Translations under genes and position numbers: made by a program
Assembly: GCF_900156155.1 (NCBI RefSeq)
Contig: NZ_FTMD01000003.1
Span: 1 to 64,000, forward strand
DNA length: 64,000 nucleotides
Source: Aromatoleum tolulyticum
GTDB lineage: Bacteria; Pseudomonadota; Gammaproteobacteria; Burkholderiales; Rhodocyclaceae
Direction: 5' to 3'
The notes under the pieces: generated by a model
What the model was told of the DNA's origin: nothing
What the model saw: the letters and a program-made list of their open reading frames with translations, nothing else
The model's database searches: none
Shown: positions 31,780 to 41,563 of the stretch, one piece after another
How the letters are laid out: every line of letters begins with the position of its first letter
How positions within the stretch are numbered: position 1 is the stretch's first letter

Positions 31780-33702
31780 ATGACGATCTTCAATGCCTAC
31801 CAGGCCCGTTTCGAGGCGGCTCGCGAAGAGGAAATGTCCATCCAGGAGTACCTGGAGTTGTGCCGGTCGGATCGTTCGGCGTACGCAACGGCTGCGGAGC
31901 GGATGCTGATGGCGATCGGCGAGCCCGAGCTGGTCGACACTCGCGTGGACCCGCGCCTGTCGCGCATCTTCTCGAACAAGATGCTCAAGATCTACCCGGC
32001 CTTCCGCGATTTCTACGGAATGGAAGAGGTGATCGAGCACATCGTTTCGTACTTCCGCCATGCGGCGCAGGGACTGGAAGAGAAGAAGCAGATCCTCTAC
32101 CTGCTTGGACCGGTCGGCGGCGGCAAGTCCTCCCTCGCGGAGAAGCTGAAGTCACTGATCGAGAACGTCCCGTTCTACGCAATCAAGGGGTCGCCGGTAC
32201 ATGAGTCGCCGCTGGGCCTCTTCGACGTGAATGAGGACGGCCGCCTGCTCGAGGACGATTTCGGCATCCCGCGCCGCTACCTCAACACGATCATGAGCCC
32301 GTGGGCGGTGAAACGCCTGCACGAGTTCAACGGCGACATCACCCGCTTCCGCGTCGTCAAGCTGCGGCCCTCCGTGCTGAAGCAGACCGCGGTCGCCAAG
32401 ACGGAGCCGGGCGACGAGAACAACCAGGACATCTCGTCGCTGGTCGGCAAGATCGACATCCGCAAGCTCGAGCAGTACTCCCAGGACGACCCGGACGCGT
32501 ACAGCTACTCGGGCGGTCTGTGCCTGGCGAACCGCGGCCTGCTGGAATTCGTCGAGATGTTCAAAGCGCCGATCAAGGTGCTGCACCCCTTGCTGACCGC
32601 GACGCAGGAAGGCAACTACAAGGGCACCGAGGGCTTCGGCGCGATCCCGTTCGACGGCATCGTGATGGCGCACTCGAACGAATCGGAGTGGGTCGCGTTC
32701 AAGAACAATCGCAACAACGAGGCCTTCCTCGACCGGATCTACACGGTGAAGGTGCCGTATTGCCTGCGCGTGTCCGACGAGGTGCATATCTACGAGAAGC
32801 TGCTCGTCGAGAGCTCGCTGGCCGACGCCCCGTGCGCGCCGGACACGCTGCGCATGATGGCGCAGTTCGCCGTGCTGTCGCGCCTGAAGGAGCCGGAGAA
32901 TTCGAGCATCTACTCGAAGATGCGCATCTATGACGGCGAGAACCTCAAGGACACCGACCCGAAGGCGAAGAGCTTCCAGGAGTATCGCGACTACGCCGGC
33001 GTCGACGAGGGCATGACCGGCCTGTCGACGCGCTTCGCGTTCAAGGCGCTGTCCAAGGTGTTCAACTTCGATCACCGCGAGGTGGCGGCAAACCCGGTGC
33101 ACCTGATGTACGTGCTCGAACAGCAGATCGAGCAGGAACAGTACGCACCGGAGGTCGAGGCGCGCTACATGGGCTACATCAAGGAGTTCCTGGCGCCCCG
33201 CTACGCCGAGTTCATCGGCAAGGAGATCCAGACGGCGTACCTGGAAAGCTACTCGGAATACGGCCAGAACATCTTCGACCGTTACGTGACCTACGCCGAC
33301 TTCTGGATCCAGGACCAGGAGTTCCGCGATCCGAACACCGGCGAGATCCTCGACCGTTCGGCCCTGAACGACGAGCTCGAGAAGATCGAGAAGCCTGCCG
33401 GCATCAGCAACCCGAAGGACTTCCGCAACGAGGTGGTGAACTTCGTGCTGCGCGCACGGGCGAAACACGACGGCAAGAACCCGAGCTGGACGAGCTACGA
33501 GAAGCTGCGCGGCGTGATCGAGAAGAAGATGTTCTCGAACACCGAGGAGCTGCTGCCGGTGATCAGCTTCAACGCGAAGGCGAGCGCCGACGACCAGAAG
33601 AAGCACCAGGACTTCGTCGATCGCATGATCGAGAAGGGCTATACCGAGAAGCAGGTGCGGCTGCTGTGCGAATGGTATCTGCGGGTCCGCAAGTCGTCGT
33701 GA
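31780..33702 (+). CDS. prkA: PrkA-type serine protein kinase/AAA+ protein
   Basis: 640 residues from the ATG with AGGAGG 8 bases upstream. The N-terminal AAA-PrkA domain has the P-loop GPVGGGKSSLAEKLKSL. The C-terminal PrkA kinase-like domain includes YSKMRIYDGENLKDTDPKAKSFQEYRDYAGVDEGMTGLSTRFAFKALSKVFN in parts. In enteric bacteria the homologue YeaG, together with YeaH and YcgB, acts in nitrogen starvation and stationary-phase stress. Here all three genes are adjacent on one strand, supporting one operon and a shared function. Its exact activity (kinase or AAA+ protease) is debated. Confidence 0.96.
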   Translation: MTIFNAYQARFEAAREEEMSIQEYLELCRSDRSAYATAAERMLMAIGEPELVDTRVDPRLSRIFSNKMLKIYPAFRDFYGMEEVIEHIVSYFRHAAQGLEEKKQILYLLGPVGGGKSSLAEKLKSLIENVPFYAIKGSPVHESPLGLFDVNEDGRLLEDDFGIPRRYLNTIMSPWAVKRLHEFNGDITRFRVVKLRPSVLKQTAVAKTEPGDENNQDISSLVGKIDIRKLEQYSQDDPDAYSYSGGLCLANRGLLEFVEMFKAPIKVLHPLLTATQEGNYKGTEGFGAIPFDGIVMAHSNESEWVAFKNNRNNEAFLDRIYTVKVPYCLRVSDEVHIYEKLLVESSLADAPCAPDTLRMMAQFAVLSRLKEPENSSIYSKMRIYDGENLKDTDPKAKSFQEYRDYAGVDEGMTGLSTRFAFKALSKVFNFDHREVAANPVHLMYVLEQQIEQEQYAPEVEARYMGYIKEFLAPRYAEFIGKEIQTAYLESYSEYGQNIFDRYVTYADFWIQDQEFRDPNTGEILDRSALNDELEKIEKPAGISNPKDFRNEVVNFVLRARAKHDGKNPSWTSYEKLRGVIEKKMFSNTEELLPVISFNAKASADDQKKHQDFVDRMIEKGYTEKQVRLLCEWYLRVRKSS

Positions 33703-33762
33703 CCGACGCGCCGTCCGGACGACGCGTCCGGGCGGCGTTCCGCATCCCTGCCGGAGACATAC

Positions 33763-35031
33763 ATGACCCGCATCATCGATCGGCGGTTCGACAGCAAGAA
33801 TAAGAGCGCGGTCAATCGCCAGCGCTTCATGCGCCGCTTCAAGCAGCAGATTCGCCGCGCGGTGAACGACGCGATCCAGGATCGCTCCATTCGCGACCTC
33901 GACAACGGCGAGCAGATCACGATCCCGTCCAAGGATCTGAGCGAGCCGCAATTCCAGCATGGCCGCGGGGGCATCTGGGAACAGGTCTTTTCGGGCAACG
34001 ATCAGTTCGCCAGCGGCGATCTGATCAACCGCCCCCCTTCCGGCGGGGGTGGAGGACGAGGCCAGGGCAAGGCGAGCAACGAGGGGGAAGGCGAAGACGA
34101 CTTCGTGTTCCACCTGTCGCGCGAGGAATTTCTCGACATTTTCTTCGACGACCTTGCCCTGCCCAACCTGGTCCGCACCCAGCTCGCGCGCATCACGGAT
34201 TACAAGACCCAGCGCGCCGGCTTCAAGTCGGACGGCTCGCCGGCGAACATCAACATCGTGCGCTCGATGCGCGGCGCGCTGGGGCGCCGGCTCGCGCTCG
34301 GCTCGCCGTTTTCCGCACGGCTGCGCGAACTGCAGAAGGAGCTGGAGCGGGTCATCGAGGAGTCGGGCGAGGATTGCGAGGAAGCGCTGAAGCTCAAGGA
34401 CGAGATCGGACGCCTGCGCGCGAAGATCGAGGCGATTCCCTTCATCGACAGCTTCGACCTGCGCTACAACAACCGCATCCGCGTGCCGAAGCCGACCACG
34501 CAGGCGGTGATGTTCTGCGTGATGGACGTCTCGGGCTCGATGGACGAGGAGAAGAAGGCCACGGCGAAGCGCTTCTTCATGCTGCTGTACCTGTTCCTCA
34601 CGCGCACCTACGAGCACATCGACGTCGTCTTCATCCGCCACCACACGGTGGCGAAGGAAGTGGACGAGGAAGAGTTCTTCCATTCGCGCGAATCCGGGGG
34701 TACGGTGGTTTCGAGCGCGCTGAAGCTGATGCATGAGGTGATCGCCGAACGCTACGCGCACGGCACCTGGAACATCTACGGAGCCCAGGCGTCGGATGGC
34801 GACAACTGGGACAACGATTCGCCGATCTGCCGCGAATTGCTGGGCGCGCAGATCCTGCCGTGGTGCCAGTACTTCGCATACATCGAGATCACTCCCGGCG
34901 AACCGCAAAATCTGTGGCGGGAGTACGAGAAGCTGTCCGGCGAGCACAAGAACTTCGCCATGCAGCGCATCGAGGAACCGGCCGACATCTATCCGGTGTT
35001 TCGCGAACTCTTCAAGAAGAATTTCGTATGA
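33763..35031 (+). CDS. yeaH: YeaH/UPF0229-family protein with von Willebrand A-like domain
   Basis: 422 residues, preceded by GGAG. The start MTRIIDRRFDSKNKSAVNRQRFMRRFKQQIR is typical of UPF0229. A Gly-rich linker (PPSGGGGGRGQG) follows, then the C-terminal vWA-like domain with the MIDAS motif DVSGSMDEEKK. These proteins are partners of PrkA and SpoVR in stress responses; the molecular role is unknown. The stop overlaps the spoVR start (ATGA), indicating coupled translation. It lies 60 bases after prkA. Confidence 0.95.
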   Translation: MTRIIDRRFDSKNKSAVNRQRFMRRFKQQIRRAVNDAIQDRSIRDLDNGEQITIPSKDLSEPQFQHGRGGIWEQVFSGNDQFASGDLINRPPSGGGGGRGQGKASNEGEGEDDFVFHLSREEFLDIFFDDLALPNLVRTQLARITDYKTQRAGFKSDGSPANINIVRSMRGALGRRLALGSPFSARLRELQKELERVIEESGEDCEEALKLKDEIGRLRAKIEAIPFIDSFDLRYNNRIRVPKPTTQAVMFCVMDVSGSMDEEKKATAKRFFMLLYLFLTRTYEHIDVVFIRHHTVAKEVDEEEFFHSRESGGTVVSSALKLMHEVIAERYAHGTWNIYGAQASDGDNWDNDSPICRELLGAQILPWCQYFAYIEITPGEPQNLWREYEKLSGEHKNFAMQRIEEPADIYPVFRELFKKNFV

Positions 35032-36566
35032 AGCGCGCCACCTCAAAGAAGGTCAAGCAGCTGCCGGCGACGTCCGAGTGGACTTTCGAGGCCATCGACG
35101 CCTACCACACCGAGATCGCGCGCGTGGCGGCGAATTTCGGCTTGGACTCCTATCCCGCGCAGATCGAGCTGATCACCTCGGAACAGATGATGGACGCGTA
35201 CGCGTCGGTCGGCATGCCGGTGAACTACCACCACTGGTCCTTTGGCAAGCACTTCCTCTCGACGGAGAAGAGCTACCGGCGCGGCCAGATGGGCCTGGCC
35301 TACGAGATCGTCATCAATTCGAACCCCTGCATCGCCTACCTGATGGAGGAAAACACGCTGACGATGCAGGCGTTGGTGATCGCGCATGCAGCCTACGGGC
35401 ACAACAGCTTCTTCAAGGGCAACTACCTCTTCCGCACCTGGACCAATGCCGACGCGATCATCGATTACCTGGTGTTCGCACGGAACTACATCGCGCAGTG
35501 CGAGGAGCGGCATGGCGAGGAAGAAGTGGAGTTGCTGCTCGACTCCTGCCATGCGTTGATGAACCTGGGCGTGGACCGCTACAAGCGCCCCCCCAAGCTG
35601 TCGCTGGCGAAGGAGAAGCTGCGCCAGGCCGAGCGCACCGAATACCTGCAGAGCCAGGTGAATGAGCTATGGCGGACGCTGCCGGTCCACGACGCCAAGC
35701 CGGGCAAGGTCTCCGCTCCGCGCTTTCCGCCCGAGCCCGAGGAAAACCTGCTGTACTTCGTCGAGAAACATGCGCCGCTGCTGGAGCCCTGGCAGCGCGA
35801 AGTCGTGCGCATCGTGCGCAAGGTCGCGCAGTACTTCTTCCCGCAGCGCCAGACTCAGGTCATGAACGAGGGCTGGGCGTGCTTCTGGCACTACACCCTG
35901 ATCAACAAGCTGTACGACGAGGGCCTGCTTGCGGACAGCTTCATGCTGGAGTTCCTGCAGTCGCACACCAACGTGGTGTACCAGCCCTCCTACAACGATC
36001 GCTGGTACAGCGGCATCAACCCGTACGCGCTGGGCTTCGCCATGTGGCAGGACATCAAGCGCATCTGCGAGGATCCAACCGAGGAAGACCGGGCGTGGTT
36101 TCCCGACATCGCGGGCAGCGACTGGCGCGAGACCTTCGACTTCGCGATGAAGAACTTCAAGGACGAGAGCTTCGTCGCGCAATACCTGTCGCCGAAGATC
36201 ATGCGCGACTTCCGCATGTTCGCGATCCTTGACGACGAACACGAGGCGAAGCTCAAGGTCTCGGCGATCCACGACGAGACGGGTTACCGGCGCGTGCGTG
36301 AGATCCTGTCCGACCAGTACAACCTCGGCAGCCGTGAACCGAATATCCAGGTCTGGAACGTCGATCTGCGCGGCGACCGCTCGCTGACGCTGCGTCACCA
36401 GCAATACCGCAAGCGGCCGCTGGGAGGCAGCATCGACGAGGTGATGAAGCACATGGCGCGGCTGTGGGGCTTCACGGTGCGGCTCGAGACCCAGCACGAG
36501 GACGGAACGGTCGAACTGGTGCAGGAGACGCGCCTCGAAAAACGCCGCGGACAGGCCGAGAATTAA
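35028..36566 (+). CDS. SpoVR-family protein (YcgB-like)
   Basis: 512 residues from the ATG that overlaps the yeaH stop. Conserved SpoVR stretches include YPAQIELITSEQMMDAYASVGMP, YHHWSFGKHFL, AHAAYGHNSFFKGN, the NEGWACFWHYTLINKLYDEG core, and the C-terminal LTLRHQQYRKRPLG. Despite the name, homologues occur widely outside spore formers and are linked to PrkA and YeaH in starvation and stress. The His/Glu pattern (HHW, AHAAYGH, NEGWA..WH) looks like a metal site; that is inference. It is the last gene of the operon, followed by a hairpin at 36606-36640. Confidence 0.95.
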   Translation: MKRATSKKVKQLPATSEWTFEAIDAYHTEIARVAANFGLDSYPAQIELITSEQMMDAYASVGMPVNYHHWSFGKHFLSTEKSYRRGQMGLAYEIVINSNPCIAYLMEENTLTMQALVIAHAAYGHNSFFKGNYLFRTWTNADAIIDYLVFARNYIAQCEERHGEEEVELLLDSCHALMNLGVDRYKRPPKLSLAKEKLRQAERTEYLQSQVNELWRTLPVHDAKPGKVSAPRFPPEPEENLLYFVEKHAPLLEPWQREVVRIVRKVAQYFFPQRQTQVMNEGWACFWHYTLINKLYDEGLLADSFMLEFLQSHTNVVYQPSYNDRWYSGINPYALGFAMWQDIKRICEDPTEEDRAWFPDIAGSDWRETFDFAMKNFKDESFVAQYLSPKIMRDFRMFAILDDEHEAKLKVSAIHDETGYRRVREILSDQYNLGSREPNIQVWNVDLRGDRSLTLRHQQYRKRPLGGSIDEVMKHMARLWGFTVRLETQHEDGTVELVQETRLEKRRGQAEN

Positions 36567-36605
36567 GGAATCTTCGCAGCGAGTCCGTACACGCGTAATG
36601 CCGCT

Positions 36606-36640
36606 GAACGCCGGCCCGTCGGATCGACGCGCCGGCGTTC
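36606..36640 (+). terminator. terminator-like hairpin after the prkA-yeaH-spoVR operon
   Basis: GAACGCCGGC (36606-36615) pairs perfectly with GCCGGCGTTC (36631-36640) over a 15-base loop, 40 bases after the spoVR stop. Only a short GTGTTT follows, so termination strength is uncertain. Confidence 0.6.
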
Positions 36641-36780
36641 GTGTTTCGGAGCACACGATCCGCGATGGCTTGCGGGCGCCCTCTCATGACGCCTTTTTGC
36701 CCGCCATGACCGATCGCACATTGACGTCATAAATCCGACTGGGGCTAGAATCGGGCATTTCCCTTCCCGCCGGAGGCTCC

Positions 36781-38286
36781 ATGTTCCTGCCGCCCAAACC
36801 GATCTACCCGGTAGACGGCATCCGTACGATCGAAGCGTTGGTCGCCCCGCACGCGCAGCCGAGCCTGATGGAGCGTGCCGGCCGCGTCGCCGCAGAGGAA
36901 GCGGTGCGCCTGACGCAGGATCGTGCGGGACATGTCCTGATCGCCTGCGGCCCCGGAAACAACGGCGGCGACGGCTTCGTGATGGCGCGCCGCCTGCTGC
37001 AGGCAGGACGCAACGTTACGGTCGCCTTTGCCGACGATGCGGCGAAGCTGCCGCGTGACGCCGCGGCCGCCTTTGCGGCATGGCGCGCGGCCGGCGGGGA
37101 AACGGTCTCGGACTTTCCCGCGGCCCCCGCAAACGGCTGGGCGCTGGTGGTCGACGCCCTGTTCGGCATCGGATTGCGCAGCCCCGTAACCGGGCGACAT
37201 GCGCAGTGGATCGAGGCGCTCAACGCGCAACACGCCCCGCGGCTGGCGATCGACATCCCGAGCGGACTCGACGCCGACACCGGGCGGGTGCTCGGGACCG
37301 TCTTCCATGCGACCACGACGCTGACCTTCCTGGCGCTCAAGCCGGGACTTCTCACGCACGACGGGCCGGACATCGCCGGCGTCGTCAATGTGCATCGGCT
37401 CGACATCGACCCGCCGAATTACCTGCCGCCCAAGGGCCTGCAGATCCAGCCGGGCATCCTCAAACCGCTCCTCAAGCAGCGCCTGCAGAACACCCACAAG
37501 GGATGCTACGGCGACGTCGGCATCATCGGCGGAGCAAGAGGCATGACCGGGGCGGCCCTGCTCGCGGGGCGCGCGGCGCTGAAACTGGGCTGCGGCCGGG
37601 TGCTCACCGGCCTGGTCGACGACGCGGCCCCGGCGGTCGATTTCACGCAGCCGGAGCTGATGCTGCAGCGTCCGGACGACGTGATCGAGAACGCGACCGT
37701 TCTCGCGCTGGGCCCGGGACTGGGACACGGCGAAGTCGCCGCCGCGCTGCTCGAACGCGCAATCCGGCAAGCGCGGCCCGTCGTGCTCGACGCCGACGCC
37801 CTGAACATCGTCGCGGCCTCGGAAGACCTGCGTGCACTCGTCGCCGCGCGCACGGCGCCCACGCTGATGACGCCGCACCCCGGCGAAGCCGGACGCCTGC
37901 TGCGCTCGGACACGGCCGGCGTCCAGAGCGATCGCGTGGCGAGCGCCCTGGAACTCGCGCGGACCTTCAACGCGGTGGTGGTCCTCAAAGGCAGCGGGAG
38001 CGTGATCGCGACGCCGGACGGCCGCTGGCTGATCAACAGCACCGGTCACCCCGGCATGGCGAGCGCGGGCATGGGCGACGTGCTCACCGGACTGATCGCG
38101 AGCCTGATCGCACAGGGGTGGCCGGCCGAATCCGGCCTCATCGCCGCGGTACATCTGCACGGCGCGGCGGCCGACCGGCTCGCGCGCGAAGGCATCGGCC
38201 CGGTCGGCCTGACGGCAAGCGAGGTCGCGGAGGCTTCGCGCGGCATCTTCAACGCGTGGACGATCCAGGCAACCAAGGGGCACTGA
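36781..38286 (+). CDS. nnrD: bifunctional NAD(P)H-hydrate repair enzyme
   Basis: 501 residues. The N-terminal half is the YjeF_N epimerase (GPGNNGGDGFVMARRLLQAG; IDIPSGLDADTG). The C-terminal half is the ADP/ATP-dependent NAD(P)HX dehydratase (GDVGIIGGARGMTGAALLAGRAAL; LTPHPGEAGRLL-type motif TLMTPHPGEAGRLL; GSGSVIATPDGRW; GHPGMASAGMGDVLTGLIASLIAQG). It repairs hydrated NAD(P)H in the cytoplasm. The fusion is the common bacterial form. GGAGG lies upstream. It is followed by the HD-GYP gene on the same strand after 109 bases. Confidence 0.97.
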   Translation: MFLPPKPIYPVDGIRTIEALVAPHAQPSLMERAGRVAAEEAVRLTQDRAGHVLIACGPGNNGGDGFVMARRLLQAGRNVTVAFADDAAKLPRDAAAAFAAWRAAGGETVSDFPAAPANGWALVVDALFGIGLRSPVTGRHAQWIEALNAQHAPRLAIDIPSGLDADTGRVLGTVFHATTTLTFLALKPGLLTHDGPDIAGVVNVHRLDIDPPNYLPPKGLQIQPGILKPLLKQRLQNTHKGCYGDVGIIGGARGMTGAALLAGRAALKLGCGRVLTGLVDDAAPAVDFTQPELMLQRPDDVIENATVLALGPGLGHGEVAAALLERAIRQARPVVLDADALNIVAASEDLRALVAARTAPTLMTPHPGEAGRLLRSDTAGVQSDRVASALELARTFNAVVVLKGSGSVIATPDGRWLINSTGHPGMASAGMGDVLTGLIASLIAQGWPAESGLIAAVHLHGAAADRLAREGIGPVGLTASEVAEASRGIFNAWTIQATKGH

Positions 38287-38395
38287 ATGCCACCGACGGC
38301 ACGGGCGGTGATTTTCCACGAAAACCGCATGTTCTCCGCCCATCATCGCCCGACGGGGCTGCTAGAATCGCCGGGTCCGATTTTGTAACAGACCA

Positions 38396-39643
38396 ATGCC
38401 GCAGATCAGCGTCGACCGACTCAGGCCGGGGGTATTCATTTCACTGGCCTCGCTAGGCTGGATGGACCACCCTTTCCTGCTGAACCGTTTCTGCCTGTCG
38501 AACGAGAAGCAGATCCAGGCGCTGCGCGAAATGGGCATCACCAAGGTCGAATGGGATCCGGCGCGCAGCACGGCGGAACCACTCCCGCCGCGTGCCGCGG
38601 ACGTTCCCGCACCGGAACCGGATTTCGGCACGGCGGCCCTCTCCGGCATGCAGGACGAGAAGCGCGCGCGCATCGAACGGGTGCGCGAACAGCGCGAGGG
38701 CTTGGCGCGGCGCGAGCGCCTGTTCGAGCAACAGGCGATTGCCGCGGGAGAGGTGTTCCGGTCGCTGCTGAGCCGGCCGCAGGACGCGCAGCGGCAAGCC
38801 AATGCGCTGGTCGGCACGCTGGTGGAGAACCTGCTCGGCAAGGACAGCATGGTGATCCATCTGGTGAACCAGAAGAGCCGCGAAGGGGGCTTGGCGTTCC
38901 ACGCGCTCAACGTCATGGCGTTGTCGCTGATGCTGGGAAAGACCTTGGGGCTGTCCGAGGAGGAGATGCGGCACCTGGGCCTGGGCGCCCTGCTCCACGA
39001 CATCGGCAAGCAGGAGATTCCACCGCGCATCCTGCGCAACGCGAAGCGCACGGGGCCGGAGGAGGACTTCTACCGCGCCCACGTGGGCTACGGGATCAAG
39101 GCGGTTAGCGGCATGCGCGACCTTCCCGTGCCGGTGCGCAACGTCATCGCGTGCCATCACGAGTTCTTCGACGGCAGCGGCTTTCCCAACCGGCTGGCGG
39201 GGGAGAAGATCCCCCGCCTCGCCCGCATCGCCGCCATCGCGAACCGCTACGACAACCTGTGCAACCCGTTCGACCTGCGGGAGGCCAAGGCGCCCGCCGA
39301 CGCGCTGCGCCAGATCTTCCGCACCGAGAGCAAGCACTACGACGAACAACTCGTGCAACTGTTCGTCAGGACGCTGGGAGTCTTTCCGCCGGGCACCTTC
39401 GTATCCCTGTCGAACGGCGGAGTCGGCATGGTCGTCGAGACCAATCCGGCGAACCTCCTCCATCCGCTCGTGATGCTGCACGACCCCGACATCCCGCGCT
39501 CCGAAGCCATGCTCGTGGACCTGCGCGACGCCGACCTGAAAGTGGAAGCGGCGCTGAGCCCGGCAAGCCTCCCGCTCGAGACCGTCGAATACCTCGCGCC
39601 ACGCGGGCGGCTCGACTACTTCGTGGACGGCAGCAAGACCTGA
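38396..39643 (+). CDS. HD-GYP-domain protein (DUF3391 plus HD-GYP), GFP variant
   Basis: 415 residues. The N-terminal DUF3391-like part (ISVDRLRPGVFISL...WMDHPFLLNRFCLSNEKQIQALREMGITKVEWD) is followed by a charged coiled segment and the HD-GYP domain: FHALNVMALSLMLG, LLHDIGKQEIP (the HD pair) and HHEFFDGSGFPNRLAG, where the usual GYP is GFP. Active members hydrolyse cyclic-di-GMP. Metal ligands look intact, while the GYP loop that contacts GGDEF partners is altered. A 100-residue C-terminal extension follows the domain. Likely a c-di-GMP phosphodiesterase, though activity is unproven. Confidence 0.93.
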   Translation: MPQISVDRLRPGVFISLASLGWMDHPFLLNRFCLSNEKQIQALREMGITKVEWDPARSTAEPLPPRAADVPAPEPDFGTAALSGMQDEKRARIERVREQREGLARRERLFEQQAIAAGEVFRSLLSRPQDAQRQANALVGTLVENLLGKDSMVIHLVNQKSREGGLAFHALNVMALSLMLGKTLGLSEEEMRHLGLGALLHDIGKQEIPPRILRNAKRTGPEEDFYRAHVGYGIKAVSGMRDLPVPVRNVIACHHEFFDGSGFPNRLAGEKIPRLARIAAIANRYDNLCNPFDLREAKAPADALRQIFRTESKHYDEQLVQLFVRTLGVFPPGTFVSLSNGGVGMVVETNPANLLHPLVMLHDPDIPRSEAMLVDLRDADLKVEAALSPASLPLETVEYLAPRGRLDYFVDGSKT

Positions 39644-39679
39644 GCGTCGATCGCGCCCGCCGGGCGGCGCGACGCGCGT

Positions 39680-40576
39680 TCACCCACGGCTCTGCTCGAC
39701 ACCCGGGCGACGAGGCAGGCGGATCGCTCCGGTGGCGAGCCCCGTCCCGGCGAGGATCACCGCGCATCCCGACAGCATGTTGACGGTGATCGCCTCGTCG
39801 AGCAGCAGTGCCCCCCACAGCATGCCGAACACCGGAATCAGGAAGGTGACGGCGATCGCGCGTGCAGGGCCGACATGCGCGATCAGGCGAAAGTACATGA
39901 CGTACGCGACGCCGGTACAGGCGAACGCGAGCAGGAGCACGGCGATCCAGGCCTCTCGCGCAGGCATCGCTTGCGGCCAGAGCCAGACGGCGAAGGGCGC
40001 GAGCACGAGGGCAGCATAGAACTGGCTACCGGTCGCGATCGCCATGGGATCCACGCCCGACAGGTAGCGCTTGGTGAAATTCGCCGCGATGCCGTAATTG
40101 AGCGTCGCCGCAAGGCAGGCGGCCACCGCCCAGCCCGAGCCCCCGGCACGGAACGAAGCCTTGCCCCACACCAGGATCATGACGCCCAGCAGGCCAACGA
40201 GCAGGCCGACGATCGCAGCGGGCGACAGCCTATCCTTGAGCCATACCCACGCGACCAGGGCGGCAAACAGCGGCGACGTGGCATTCACGATGGATGCGAA
40301 ACCTGCCGTGACCGACAGCGCAGCCCAGGCGTACAGTACGAAGGGCAAGGCGGAGTTGGTTACGCCGACAAAGAGCAGCGGTCCGGCCTTGCGCCACAGC
40401 GGGGCGAGCCTGCCGCGCCATGCGAGCACGGGCAGCAGCAACACGGCAGCGAGCCCGACCCGAAGCTCGATCAGCGCCGCCGGACCGAACTGCGGGGCCG
40501 CAACGCGCATGAATAGAAACGATCCGCCCCACAGGGCGGCAAGGATCAGCAGTTCGGATACGTCGCGCGCTTTCAC
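39680..40576 (-). CDS. DMT-superfamily permease (EamA domain)
   Basis: 298 residues from a GTG start. Ten hydrophobic segments form two EamA repeats, the first beginning LLILAALWGGSFLFMRVA and the second WAVAACLAATLNYGIAANFTKRYL. The end of repeat two, LIPVFGMLWGALLLDEAITVNMLSGCAVILAGTGLATG, is typical. Members export or import metabolites such as amino acids across the inner membrane; the substrate cannot be read. It is transcribed toward the HD-GYP gene and divergent from nadC, with about 100 bases between. Confidence 0.92.
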   Translation of the reverse strand: MKARDVSELLILAALWGGSFLFMRVAAPQFGPAALIELRVGLAAVLLLPVLAWRGRLAPLWRKAGPLLFVGVTNSALPFVLYAWAALSVTAGFASIVNATSPLFAALVAWVWLKDRLSPAAIVGLLVGLLGVMILVWGKASFRAGGSGWAVAACLAATLNYGIAANFTKRYLSGVDPMAIATGSQFYAALVLAPFAVWLWPQAMPAREAWIAVLLLAFACTGVAYVMYFRLIAHVGPARAIAVTFLIPVFGMLWGALLLDEAITVNMLSGCAVILAGTGLATGAIRLPRRPGVEQSRG

Positions 40577-40677
40577 TTCCGCCCCCGAAAACGACGGTCC
40601 GCCTTCGCGGCAGGATTGCCCCGGCCCGCGGCGGAACCGCTAAAATTTCTGTTTAATCATACCGAGCCGCGCCCGCC

Positions 40678-41526
40678 ATGAACCTGTCACAACAACTGCG
40701 CATCGAGATCCAGCGCAACGTCGCCGCATCGCTCGCCGAAGATGTCGGCACCGGCGACCTGACCGCACGCCTGATCGCCGCCGAAACCGACGCCCGCGGC
40801 CGGGTGATCACGCGCGAGGAGGCCATCGTGTGCGGCACCGCCTGGTTCGACGCCGCCTTCGCCGCGCTGAGCCCCGCAGCCACGATCATCTGGCACGTGC
40901 GTGACGGAGATCGGGTCGAGGCAGGTCAGGTGCTGTGCGACGTCGTCGCCAACGCGCGGGTACTGCTCACGGCCGAACGCACCGCGCTCAACTTCCTGCA
41001 ACTGCTGTCGGGTACCGCCACCGTCACGCGCCGCTTCGTCGACGCGGTGGCGGGCACCGGCGCGAAGATCGTCGACACGCGCAAGACGCTGCCCGGGCTG
41101 CGCCTCGCGCAGAAGTATGCCGTCGCCGTGGGCGGCGGCACCAACCATCGCGTCGGCCTCTACGACGGCATCCTGATCAAGGAAAACCACATCATCGCGG
41201 CGGGAAGCGTCGCCCGCGTGATGGAGGAAGCGAAGAAGATCGCCCCCTCCAACGTGTTCATCGAGATCGAGGTCGAGGACCTGGAACAGCTCGAGGAAGC
41301 GCTGGCCGCCGGCGCGAAGATGATCCTGCTCGACAACATGGACCTCGCGACGATGCGCGAGGCCGTGCGCATCACCGCCGGCCGCGCCGAACTCGAAGCC
41401 TCGGGCGGCGTGAGCCTGGAGAAGGTGCGCGCCATCGCCGAAACCGGCGTCGACCGCATCTCCATCGGCAGCCTGACCAAGGACGTCCGCGCCCTCGACC
41501 TGTCGCTGCGCCACATCGAGGAGTGA
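40678..41526 (+). CDS. nadC: nicotinate-nucleotide pyrophosphorylase (quinolinate phosphoribosyltransferase)
   Basis: 282 residues, the family length. Active-site motifs are intact: EDVGTGDLTA near the start, ERTALNFLQLLSGTAT, VDTRKTLPGLRLAQKYAVAVGGGTNHR, ILIKENHI, and the C-terminal EASGGVSLEKVRAIAETGVDRISIGSLTKD. It converts quinolinate and PRPP to nicotinate mononucleotide in NAD synthesis. No nadA or nadB lies beside it. Its 3' end faces the thrC 3' end 37 bases away. Confidence 0.97.
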   Translation: MNLSQQLRIEIQRNVAASLAEDVGTGDLTARLIAAETDARGRVITREEAIVCGTAWFDAAFAALSPAATIIWHVRDGDRVEAGQVLCDVVANARVLLTAERTALNFLQLLSGTATVTRRFVDAVAGTGAKIVDTRKTLPGLRLAQKYAVAVGGGTNHRVGLYDGILIKENHIIAAGSVARVMEEAKKIAPSNVFIEIEVEDLEQLEEALAAGAKMILLDNMDLATMREAVRITAGRAELEASGGVSLEKVRAIAETGVDRISIGSLTKDVRALDLSLRHIEE

Positions 41527-41563
41527 GCCGCCGGCGCGGGGCCGGGTACCGGCTCCGCGCGCT

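Noticed and set aside
32152-35046. 964-codon open frame on the minus strand
   Set aside because: Antisense to prkA and yeaH, both unambiguous.
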